A stretch of DNA of 64,000 nucleotides from NCBI GenBank assembly GCA_023055355.1, contig JALJCS010000010.1:21839001-21903000 (forward strand), given 5' to 3'. Positions within the stretch are counted from its first letter, which is position 1. Every line of letters begins with the position of its first letter. Below the pieces are notes generated by a model. The model did not search any database and was not told the DNA's origin. It saw only the letters and a list, made by a program, of their open reading frames with translations. Source of the DNA: Agelaius tricolor (lineage: Eukaryota; Chordata; Aves; Passeriformes; Icteridae). Positions 36,801 to 64,000 of the stretch are shown piece after piece. Both the position numbers and the translations under genes were made by a program.

Positions 36801-39800
36801 ATGTACTAGTCTACCTTTTTTGGAGCAAAAGGCTGAAATGCTATCTTGCCCTCGTCTTCACTTATTTCATCAGACTGCTAGAAGAAAGAGAAATTGTGAA
36901 AAAAACCATAAAGCTTCCCACTGCCTCCACATGGATGATATCTGTTTCTTTATGTTTATTTCACTATGCTAAAAACATCAAGGAATGGCATGGACACATT
37001 AGCCTTTAAAGAGAACCAAGGTTTTAAAAAGAGGCTTATTTAGAAATGGAAGGTTTGAAATCTTCAAAGCAAACCAAGCATTTAGATATGAGTCTTGAAT
37101 AAACTCAACCAAAATCTCAAAATTTTCAAGAAAAATTAGATTTCAGCTGTAGAGGCATGCTTTCTCTGCTGCCCTGCTCTACCCCTCACTTCTGGACTTG
37201 CCAAAACAGGCCATCCTGCACCTTGAAACAGCAGGGGCTCATTGCAATCCCTACCCCATCTCCCAGGTCACTGCTGGATCACACTGTACCAAAGAAACAT
37301 CTGAACAAAGTCAATCTCACCAACTTTAGTCACACATCCTGCCTCCACAGCAGTGCCTTCAGGCTGGGATGAAGTGTAGCATCTATTTTTATTGGTATAA
37401 GACCCAACTTGTCCTTCACTGGGTTTGGAAGATGCACTAGAACTTGCTGCATACACAAACCAGAGTGCAGAGAAAACACCTTCTACACAGCATATGCACA
37501 CACATGGGGAAGTAAGAAACATTGGGAGTTGCTCCAAAGCCATGAAACACCGGTGGTGGGTGTGAAGCACCTGTGCTAACACAGGACTTCTGCTACAGAC
37601 CTGACTGTGGTGCTTTGCTCTGACAAAATGAGGAGAAACCACACATTGAAATACCTGCAATTAGAGAGGAAGCAGTGGCAGCCATACAGCCTCATGGAAA
37701 ATACAGTCAATTGTAAATCCAGTCTGGAAAGCATTATCTGAAAATACCAGCAACAAGCTGCAGACATACATCCTGTGGTTCTTCTTTAGGCAAGATATTT
37801 GGGGGCTTCAAATCAGAGCTTTCTCTGAGTAACACCTGACTGAAGCCCAGAAGTTGCTGGAGAGCACAACTGCACAGAGAGTGAACTAGAATGTTCCCCT
37901 GGGAGTGATTCAGGATTGTTTAATGCATTGCACGGTAAATACAATCTAGGATATTTAGACAGTATCTCCAGCAGCAGGAATTACTTGGCTCAGGGGAGTT
38001 GTGATTGGATACAAGTGCAGAGAGAGACCTGTGATGCCAGGATATTAAAAATGCAGCACTTTGAATTGCAGACAAGTGAATGCTTCAGTATCATTAGTAT
38101 GGTATTAGCAGAATGTGTAATTGTTTAGAAAATCTTTTTACAAACCTGTTTCAAACTGTTTGATGCTGATATTCTATATCTCGCACCACTGTGAATTCTG
38201 CTTTGAGTGGGATGTCCATCTTGTCTGTCTCCTTTTTTTTTTTTAATCATTGGAATGAAATTGCTAGGGATAATGATAAAAGATTTTAAAATCCTAATCA
38301 TCATGTAATTAGACTGAAATCCCCCAAGACATAGCTGAGAGAAAAGTGCCTTTCCAGAGAGGAAGTCCCTAAAAAGATGAACTGACCGGAAAGCCTGAAC
38401 ATCAGCTGGAGCTGATGGAGGAGGCTGTTCTGATATGGAAACCAGAAGCCACAAAACAGAAAGGCTCTCACTTGCTCTTGAGATATGACGAAAGGAAAAG
38501 CAGCCTCAGGAGAGAATGTACAGACAGTAGGAGAAAGTAGCAGGGATTTCCAAAGAGGAATTGCACAATCCCATGGAAAGGTCTAGAGAGGTAAGGACAC
38601 AAACTCACATCAGCTTTCATTTGGTTTTGGCTCAATCCAAGCATTTCTTGTAATGGGAGAGAAGAAATTATTGTTGTTACACTTGGTGTGGTTTTTGCTG
38701 TCCTAGGAGAAGAAAAATATGAGACTAGAGCACCAATAAGAGTGGGTCTGGGAAAGTAGAGGCTACTGGAGTGCAAGCCTGCATTTTTCTGAAGGCTAAC
38801 TAGCAGAAATCATCTATGAGAAGCTGTCTCTAACCTTAAAATTTTATTTCTGGCACTAAGATGCTTTCCATTAAATCTCCTCTGCCCTCACCTCCTTGTG
38901 AGACTGCTGACCCCAGGCATACCTCTCACAGGGTTTGGATCCTGTGGAGGTTTCTCTCCTGTTTGGAGCCACTTCTTCTCTCACATCAGGTTGGTACTTA
39001 CCTACTCTTGAGACCTTTCCCCTTGCCAATGTGGATTCTGAGCTATAGGAGGGCACAGACACCCTGAAGGATAGGATGCCATAAGGAATTCTCAAGGCAG
39101 TACATATCAGTGCCAGGATTTTTAAAGCATGGCAGCAGACTGGACTGGCAGGTGTCATCAGCTGAATAGCTGAGCCATAGGCTGGCAAAGCACAACGACA
39201 GCTTTGGACAAAAGTAGCCTTTTCTAAAAACACAGAGTTAGCTATTAATCTCAATAAATTGAACTACTTCATTCAAAGCCAAGACACAATCTGGGAGCTA
39301 GGAAATCTAAAAAAACCAGGAAATCTAGTTTTTTCTCTTCAATATGTAAATAAGAAAGTAGATGTTCAAGAATGACATATGCTAATCCTACAACTCCAAA
39401 TAAGCTGACAACTGGAAAAAACTACTGAATTCTTTTTGTTTTGTCATTTTGACTTTTGAATGGTTGATGTTTTAAGCAATAGTTATACCAAGGCAAAAAA
39501 AGTCAGATGGTTAACTTCAAAAAACAAAAATTAAGACTCCAAGTCTTTAAATGCAGATTTATTTTCTTCCAAATTCAAGCTGACATATACTGAAAAAAAA
39601 GCTATCTAATCAGACCCTATTTTCTAACACATAAAGATTCAGAATCTTAACATTAAGTTTACAGAGTAACATCAATATGCAAAACCCTTATGCTTACTGA
39701 ATTTACTACTGTCTGTGTGGAGTGACAGATGGACATGTTTTAATGCTCTCTATCAATAAAAGAAAAGTAACATTCCTTTATGATTTAGAAAGTACAAGAA

Positions 39801-41715
39801 TATGAGGAGATTAAAATTGATTTTAGTTAATAAGATTTTCTTCCTTTCAGCTTAAATAATTTTGAATTTCAATGACTGGGGTCAAATCCATTCACCCAAA
39901 GGTACAGTTTGAATCCTTGGTTCAAAGGCAACACACACAATAGTGAACAGAAGCCACCAGTTTGCTGAAAATGTTTGTGAGCATTGGTTATCCCAGCTCT
40001 ATTTTTTGTGAATACATTTTGTACCAGAAGGGGCTACCCTCCACTGAATGCCAAGGAATGGATGTCTCCTTTTCCCTCCTCCTTCCTCTACAGTCTTGAT
40101 GCCTTTCCCCTTTCTCCTCCCACCCATCACTCACAGAACCCTTACTCATGGGTGCAGCCCCTTATTTATGGCATTTCTGTGGCTATGGGAAAATTCCAGA
40201 AACCAAGCAATATACCCTGATAGGGAAGAAAAATTCTTTGATTAGTGCTGTCTAGGAAGAACACTGAAGTCAAGGAGATCACATGAGTAGTAAGGCCCAC
40301 TGGATTTTCCTTAGAGCCATGCAGCTCAGTTGGGATGGCAGGCAGGCTGGAATATGAAGATCTAATTCACTAGCACAGATGAGTGCTTCTCCCTGGGATT
40401 AATTAATGATTGCTCTGATACGGCCTGCCTAAGATATGTAGGGCAGCCAGAGACAGTTAATGGGAATCTGTGAAGTCTCAGATTGTGAAAGATAATTAAA
40501 GGGGGGAAAAAATTTTTTTGCAGTGTCACTCACAGTGCTTCACGTTTTGCCCCCAGAAAGTGGAATGCTTTCAACACTGATGTGTTCTGCAAACACTGAC
40601 CCACCCCAAAAGGGCAATTTTGTCTAACAGTTGCCTTATTGGCCTAAGTCACCATGCAAAAATGCACCCCTGTCTTGTCACCACTTCATTTCAGGTGAAT
40701 GAATCTGGACACCCGGTAAACTTCTCCATGCCTCCCCTCCCCTACACTTAAAAGGAGGGTATACAGCTTCCATTAGAACACACTGACCTACAGGATAAAC
40801 ACATTATCCTAAAATTGTCCCCGATTTAAAGTACTAAACCTTAAAACATGCTTTTGGAAAAGTAAATAAATTTGTTTCACAAATGAGAATCCCAAAACAG
40901 ACTCAATGAATCTCCCACTTTACTTATATGTCTTAAAAAAAAAACCCAAAACCTTACTCTCTTCTCACATTAGCCAACTCTCCTAAGGCAAAAATAACAA
41001 GACAAAATTGAGACATACTTTCAAACATCTCTTCTATTGCAAAGGACAGAGGAGATGCCTGGAAAGACACTGAACATGCACACACATGCTGCTGGGCACA
41101 TCAGCGCCGGTTAAAATCACCTGCAACGGACAAAGATGCTCTGTCACTTCACTGTGGGACAGAAAAGAAAATAATGCTGCCTGTCCTCTGAGCAGTTAAC
41201 ACTGAGCTTGGTTAGGGCCATTTTAAGGGGGCCGGGAGAGGGGGAACGGACAGCAGCACCACAAAGGCAATTGAGCCCAAAATGACTCTACTGGGGGCAT
41301 GCTAAACGCTGTCACTTCGGCCTTCTCGGCCTCTTCCCTACAAAGTCCAAGCCCGGAGAGAGGACTGCCCGCCCGTGGGTCCGTGGCAGGCGCACACCAG
41401 CACTTTCTCCTGTCCGTGACATCCTCCGGCTTCCCCCCGGCTGCTCCCGGTGCGGCTCCGCTCCCGCTGCTCCTCAGGGTGCCTGCCCGCATCCAGGGGA
41501 AGGTGACCCGAAGCGGAATAGAAAACCAAGTCCACCGTCCCTTGCAAGCGGACGAGCCCGCGGCTGCAGGCAGGTAGGCGCTCACTGCGGGGCTGCAGCG
41601 GCGACCCCGCGGCGCCACCGGAGGCACCGACCCCTCCCGGGCGCTGAGCGGCGTCTGCCCCGCGGGGCGGGAGCCGGGCGATACCGACAGCGGACAGCCG
41701 CTCCCTTTGCCTTAC
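30830..41715 (-). other. Probable TMEM169 intron 1 (long, mostly featureless)
   Basis: About 10.9 kb between the first coding exon of TMEM169 and the candidate noncoding exon 1 at the PECR CpG island. It holds a GTTTT repeat (32585-32626) and AT-rich unique sequence. Several exon-like segments on the minus strand (36815-36877, 37336-37446, 38609-38702, 39002-39223) have good splice signals but no recognised homology. No other gene or repeat family could be supported. Confidence 0.5.
32585..32626 (+). repeat. (GTTTT)n-type simple repeat
   Basis: T-rich stretch with repeated gtttt/ggttt units inside TMEM169 intron 1. Confidence 0.8.
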
Positions 41716-41800
41716 CTGCCGCCCGCGGTGCCGCGCCGTGCCGCGCCGCAGGACCCTGGCACCACCGCCGGCACCACCGCCACCACCACCACCACCACCG
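41716..41800 (-). other. TMEM169: Candidate noncoding first exon of TMEM169 (donor at 41715)
   Basis: On the minus strand GGCAG|GTAAGG is a near-consensus splice donor in the CpG island, about 200 bases from the PECR start and pointing away from it. In human, TMEM169 and PECR are divergent neighbours, and TMEM169 has a 5' UTR exon separate from its coding exons. The donor is seen in the sequence; its assignment to TMEM169 and the upper boundary near 41800 are inferences. Confidence 0.4.
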
Positions 41801-41806
41801 CCGCCG
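41758..41806 (+). repeat. CAC/CCG trinucleotide repeat in the PECR promoter
   Basis: Imperfect run of cac/acc and ccg triplets, with the longest uninterrupted cac run at about 41780-41799. It lies between the candidate TMEM169 donor and the PECR GC boxes, so its length may vary between individuals. Confidence 0.85.
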
Positions 41807-41919
41807 GCACCGCTCCGCCGTCCCCGGCGCCGAGCCCCGGGCGGGCGGGGCCGCGCGTCACTCGGCGGGGGCGGGCGCGGCTGAGGCGGGCAGGAGGGAG
41901 GGAGGCAAGGAGGGGGAAG

Positions 41920-58314
<16,395 letters not shown>

Positions 58315-58586
58315 AAGAAAGAGACTTTACCCTTGTTAATAATATCACTTTGTGATTTCACCACATTAATCTCAGTAATAATTTATTTTGCTCATATGTA
58401 ACTACATTAAGTGCCTTGATTTTTGTTGATTTATATTTAAAACTTTTGAAAGGCTTTACATTTTACATCTCTTCTCTGAAAACACTCACCCTGAAAACAT
58501 TCAGTCTTTTGGGAACGGAAAAGATATAAAAGACAAATTATCCATTTGCACAGGCATTAAGTAATGAAGAATCCCAGCCAGAAGTG

Positions 58587-58817
58587 AATAAAAGGAATAT
58601 TTATTTTGCAGTGAAGATAGCCAAGAGAGAATGTTTAGGAATCCTTCTGTCCTTGATGAATTTACACAGAAGGTAATTTAAATCTTTTACTGTTAGTTGC
58701 ATCAGTAACCCTTGGGTCAGTGTTAGCTCTACACTATTTCTGTTCAGCCACATACTGAGTGTTCAGCAATGGTTTTAAAGACCAAGTAGAGTAAGTATTT
58801 CTCTGAAAATAAATAAA
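58587..58817 (+). terminator. PECR: Candidate PECR poly(A) signals
   Basis: AATAAA at 58587-58592 is about 270 bases past the stop codon, and two overlapping hexamers lie at 58808-58817. Either position would give a 3' UTR of ordinary length; which one is used cannot be read from sequence. Confidence 0.55.
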
Positions 58818-61800
58818 AATAAGATGGAATACTGTTATTAATGTTTAAAACTAATATGGCATATCATATTTTGAATGTTTTGAATTGTTTGCAGATATAA
58901 TGACATAATGGAGTTAAGCTGGCTGCAACTTAAATTTGGTAACAGAATAGGCAGATACTAAATACAGTGATGGAGAACAGTATGGATTCAACAATTTAAC
59001 ATGCAAAATCCATGGTGTATATTGCAGTGCTCTCTTCAGTATGCTACACTAGTAAAAGAGAAATTTGGAATTCCTCATTTGCCAGCTAAAACACCTTTTA
59101 TCCATACTTGTTGCCTTACAATGTTAACAGAATTTTGTTCATTACTGTCTTCAGGTGTGGTTTTTGTGAACAATGCAGAGATGCCATTTAAAAACCAGAA
59201 ATCCTGTAATCCATGACTTGAAGAGACTATATTTGTAAATTTTTTATTCACTTTAAGGCAAATGTTCCCATGTCTGCTCACTTTAGTGAAAATATAAAAA
59301 GTATGTAATGACTCTGCTTGTTTTTTGTAAAAACTGAAATTCCTGGAATCAAGTTGCTGCTATAGAAGGGAACTTCTAATACTTCATTTTGGACTGAATG
59401 TAAGAGTCTGATGGTTGTTTGTTCTCTGCAAAGATATTTGACTTTTGTGTCTTTCAGTAAAATATGTGTTCTTATATAGGTACATGTAGATTGCTTTTTC
59501 ATGAAAATGAAATGAATGCCAATGTTGGGTGGGGGAGGAGTTTGAACCATCATGTGTATTCTTTCTGCTTTATCCTCTTAGTAACTGGACAGTCATCTAT
59601 GTGACTGTGAGAAATTGGTACAGAGATAAAGCCAACTTTTTTCAAACCTCTTGTGCAAGGTGTATTTTGTTTATTGCAAATATTAGTTCAGGGTACTCAG
59701 CAAGAGGATTCCTGGAAGCAAATGCACTTGTTAGATAACTAACTCTAGAAGTCTAGCCCATTGCATTCAAATGAAATTATTTAGTTTATTAACACTTTGT
59801 TTCAACATCCTTAACATCATTCTGGAAAAGAAGGTTAAACATGAATAAGCTTGAGACTTGTGGAACTTACTTAATGTTTGACTGTGAATTTCTATAGTAC
59901 ATGTGCACTGTGGCTTTAAAGTGAAATGGAAGTGAATTGATTACTTTTATAATATCTCAGAAACGTTCACTGAAATATTTGAGTACAAACTTGGAAATCA
60001 TCAATTTTTAATCTTGCAAATTTCCTCTTTAACTATGCTATAGTGTGAATATTCATAAAGAGGGGAAGTTTATATGTAATGATGGTGAAATTAATCATTC
60101 ACCTCAGGAAATTATGAGGACATTAAAAAGGCGAGCATTCTCCTGTGTGGGAGACAGGTTCAGTCTGCAGTTAATAAATTCCTTCACAAGTAAAACTATA
60201 ACAAACCTTTCTGCTTGTGCTGAATACAATTTGACCTTGTCTTCTTCAACCTTCAGCAAAGCAATGGATGTACTAAGAAGATGTATATTAGTTCTTTAGA
60301 AGAGGCTGTGTGTGCTTTTTCTTTTTAACTGGCAGGAAGTTGAAATGGCAGCATTTGTGGAGCTGTAATGTGCTCAGCTTAGTGCAATAGGAGAATATAC
60401 TCAGAATACTCTAAGGGTAAATCTGGTTTAAAAATATAGAAAATACATCCTTGGAAGGAGAAGGGGACACATCAGTGTTGTCTGCTTTTCTTTGCCTTTT
60501 TTTTCCCCCAGTAATAATACTAAGGTTATCTCATGAGCTGAGGCTTACTGTGCATAATACTAACATTTTAATCACAATTGTTTAGATATTAGGATAAGAA
60601 CTCCCTTGCTGCAGTGGTTTTGCAGTAATCACAGCCTTTCCTTTATTGTTTGGTTTTTTTTTTTTTTTAATTTGTATTTTTTGAGGGGTTTACTTTGTTT
60701 TTGTGTTTTTCGTCTTGCACCATGGATTACATGAAGCGTTTAATTCTCAGAACAGAGGTTTTATTTTGTTCTTGCCTCTTTGGTCCATATTTATGTAGAT
60801 TAAAATGATTTGAAAAGTTTTGCGGCACCTTGCAGAAACGCAGTGTTGTGTCAGCTGGCAGCAAGACTGTTTCAGGTTTCTGCTGTAGTGCTGCAGATAA
60901 TATCAACTGTAGCAACGCTCTTCCTATGCCAACAGCCCTTGATCAAAGGGCATTGAGAGGTTAAAAGAAATGGGTGTGGTAGCAAAAACATCCTTGACCT
61001 TAAGATTGGGGTATCTGGAGTTCAGAGAACAGGACTTTATTTGATTTGATTTATTTTACAAGGGAGGTGAAAGCAACTGTGAGAAAAGGGCTAAGGAATC
61101 TCAGAAAGAATCAAGATTTACTGACCAAACTCTGAAATGTAAACATTTGCTGCCCTGTATAATTGTAATAAGCAAAGAGAAGAATGTTAGAATGACAGTT
61201 ACATTTACCATTCTGTTAGAAATTTCTTTTTGGTTGCTTTAGGATTTACCTCTGGCTAAGCCTCTGCCTATTCTGCCTATTCCTTATCAGATATTCATTT
61301 GATGGATGAATAGGTGCTTACCAACTGCTACAATACACCACTATCTGGTGTTATATCTGAATATGTGTCATAGAACTTTACATTTGTGACAGCAGTGTAA
61401 TTCAGTGAAGGGGAACTTCTGTCAGTTTCTGTCAACTGCACTTGCCTTACATTGTACAGATACTCTTTGTATCTGTACTCTTAAGCAGAATATTGTTCAT
61501 TCCGGGTATTTATTTAGCATAAAGTGAAGTCTGATTATTCTGTGGGTTTACTTAGTGTAAAATGAAGTCTATCTTGTAAAATCTTCATTCTTTAAAGATT
61601 AACAGTTGTCATGTTTGCTAAAGGGAGATCAGTCTGTGCAGTGTCATTCTGCAGTAAGGTCCCTTGTCTGCTTTAAGATGTAAATGAGCTAATAGGATGC
61701 AAGCATTGCTTGTTACAAGCATTTATGGCTGTGTTTAGTCTTCTGAACAGCCACACAGCATATCCCCTAAATCTTTAAGAAAGTGTGCTCTTTGCAAGAT

Positions 61801-64000
61801 AGTGTAATTTAATATACTTCTAATCAGCATCTCCCAGTTTCTCCTTGCCATCTCAAATAGCAGCCTTGTGTTAAATGGCTGAGTGCTGCAGGTGTTAGGG
61901 GAATTGTGCTATTAGTAAAGTCAACAGTGTCTGCATTCTGGGTTACTGAATATGGCTGAGTCCTAAAGGTAAATGGGTTGCTTCATAAACTGCAGTGATG
62001 GGGTTGGAGCAGACAAACCTATCAGTACTGCTGCCCAAGATCACTTAGTGTATATTACATTTCTATAAATCTTCTAGCAGTGGTTTAGGACTGTCCTCCC
62101 CAAGATATTTGCTCTTCCTTCTTTTCTCATCAGCCCTACAGTGATGGTGCATTTGGATTGAGTGCAAGTACTGAGATGCAGGCACTTGTTTCCCTCTGTC
62201 ACGGGAAGGCAGAGGAGCATAGCACACATGACTAGCAAAGGTTTGAAATAATACTGCTATTTCCTTAATGCATGTGAGCTGGATTTAAGCTTATAAACAG
62301 ACTGTTGGCCCTCCTGCTGGTGAGGAAAGACTCTGGATCATGTTATAACATCCTGGCATCTCAAGCTTTACCCTACTGCAGTTCCCAGAACAAGCCATTT
62401 TGACTTCTGTTACCTGCTTTGTCTCCAGCAGCTTGTTCCTTTGTCAGTTAACCCCTCATTTGATTAAATATATATTAAATTAATCACTAACCCTTTTCTG
62501 GATGCCATTCAAAATGTGGTAACACGGTGCCATCTATAGGAAGGAGTGGTGGGAGGCAAAGAAACATGGGAGAAAAAGGAGAATGATTGCATGGCTCTGA
62601 AAAGGGGCTGGTTTGTTCCTTTTTAAAGTGTTTAGAAGCTGTGGCTCCGGTGTCAACTAATACAGGCACTTGTTAGCCTGAAGCAATACATGTAGGAGGT
62701 GAGAACCTCTCATTGCAATGAGGTATTGATTCTGGAATTCAGGGAAAGCCATTCTGCCAGATTTCAGTCAATTGCCTGAGTACACTGTTCTGAGATGTGC
62801 TTACTCTATGATTTCCACCCCCACACCTCCCAACTTCTGTCACCTGTACAGGGTCTGAACTGAATGGATAAGTAACTGATATACTTTATTTCAACTCCTG
62901 TCAGCTATTTTTTACTGTTATTTTCCATATCAGCAACTAGACTATTCCTGTAAGATTTATTTTGCATGACACATGATCCCAGAACCATGCCCCTGGGTTT
63001 TGGCTGAGCTCACTGTGAGCCAGTGTCATAACTGCTGGTCCTTGATGTTGATAGGTACTTTTTATCTCAGAGTCAGTATTTAGTTGTTTATCCTGTTCCT
63101 GGTACTGAAGATGCTCTGATTTCAGGATTATGGCATGGTCACACTGATGCCTGTCAGGATGTACATCACCTCTGCCAGGCACACTCAGGATGCTGCTCTG
63201 TGCTGGGCAGGCTTTGTGCAGCAATACAGAGCATCACACAGGCAGAGGAACGTGGGATGATCTTCCACAATTCTTGCTGGCTTCTTCTGTAGTGAAACAA
63301 CTTTGACTTCAAAACCTACCATTTGCTAAGCCCTCCTCCATCAGTTAAATCCAGTTACAAGATGCTAAAGCTGACAAATGGCAATGAAATGGAACATTAA
63401 GGCAAGGGAAACACTGGATGTGTTTTCAAAGCTGTGTAAGCAGCTGTGGCTCATTGATTTTGCTTGATGGTGCAGGAGCATCACACATCAGCATTTTCTT
63501 GGCTGTTTCCCCATCGTTTGGCAGAAAAGGTCACCTTTTTAACTTCCTCATTAAAGACTCTTGATCATGACAAGCGTCTTGTGAACACCACTGACAATTT
63601 CCCCAATTCTGGAGCAAAGTGTCTTAGCTTTGAGATGACTATGTCTCCTGCATGATGGCTCTGGAATCAGTGAGTCAGTGCCTTGTGCCTTTCTTGGATG
63701 TGTTTCACCAGATGCTCTTTAGCACTGTCTTCTTCAGTGCCTTTTAAAAAATATGATGGTATTTTATTTTATCATTCTCTGCAGCCTATTTTGGTTGAAG
63801 ATCTCAAAATAATCAGATTATGGACCTGAATGGGCAATTACTTAGTTTCATATGTTGTTCCCACTGGAAATTGACACGTAATACTTGAACAGAAGTTTAA
63901 GATTTATTTCAGAGGTTTGTTAAGGGTGACCCAAAAGTAGCCCCCCAACCCTTGTTTTGGGTAGATTTTGAGAGGTTGTCCTGGATTTGCAAACCTCTTA
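58818..64000. other. 3' flank of PECR, no gene seen
   Basis: About 5 kb of AT-rich sequence to the window edge. A T-rich run lies near 60655-60670. Short ORFs are scattered and unlike known proteins. In human the next gene beyond PECR is MREG; none of its coding sequence was recognised here. Confidence 0.7.

Noticed and set aside
38125..38454. 109-codon minus-strand ORF, considered as a further exon of the unexplained set at 36.8-39.2 kb
   Set aside because: It has a donor-like CAG|GTTTGT, but the upstream side is an A run with no polypyrimidine tract, so no credible acceptor exists.
41707..41919. In-frame upstream ATG that would extend PECR by 71 residues
   Set aside because: The extension is low-complexity Ala/Pro/Thr/Arg encoded by the trinucleotide repeat and GC boxes of the promoter, and it overlaps the candidate minus-strand donor. 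The ATG at 41920 gives the family's normal length.

Overview
This 64 kb window is vertebrate nuclear DNA, almost certainly from a bird. It carries three spliced protein genes with GT-AG introns and CpG-rich promoters, one CR1-type LINE fragment, and two diverged copies of an LTR of the kind widespread in birds. The gene set and order, XRCC5 - TMEM169 - PECR, match the block known on human 2q35 (there PECR is divergent from TMEM169, with XRCC5 downstream of TMEM169). The repeat types suggest a neoavian bird, but the species cannot be named from the sequence.

Layout. Positions 1-13,784 (minus strand) hold coding exons 1-7 of XRCC5 (Ku80); the remaining exons lie beyond the left edge. An old CR1 fragment sits in intron 5 and a solo LTR in intron 3. 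A 30-bp x 3 minisatellite abuts exon 1, and a CpG island covers the promoter (about 13.59-14.11 kb). A second LTR, in the opposite orientation, follows at 14.2-14.8 kb. Positions 14.8-28.3 kb are intergenic: a perfect 19-bp hairpin, a 65-bp pyrimidine tract, a CTCF-like motif, and no gene that I can support. TMEM169 (minus) has coding exons at 28,384-29,006 and 30,492-30,762, then an intron of about 11 kb leading back to a probable noncoding first exon whose consensus donor is at 41,715. PECR (plus) has eight coding exons between 41,920 and 58,314 and encodes 302 residues. The CpG island at about 41.38-42.13 kb probably works as a bidirectional promoter for PECR and TMEM169. From about 58.8 kb to the end is the PECR 3' flank, with no gene seen.

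Roles. The three genes are neighbours by ancestry rather than by pathway: Ku80 acts in nuclear double-strand-break repair, TMEM169 is a two-pass membrane protein of unknown function, and PECR is a peroxisomal NADPH-dependent trans-2-enoyl-CoA reductase. The observations most worth following are: two departures in PECR (Asp where the classical SDR family has its catalytic Tyr, and a Pro-Lys-Leu C-terminus instead of Ala-Lys-Leu); the inverted LTR pair around XRCC5 exons 1-3; the perfect hairpin at 21.06 kb; and several exon-like segments on the minus strand between TMEM169 and PECR. I found no clearly new biological system; the exon-like segments are the closest candidate and are weakly supported.
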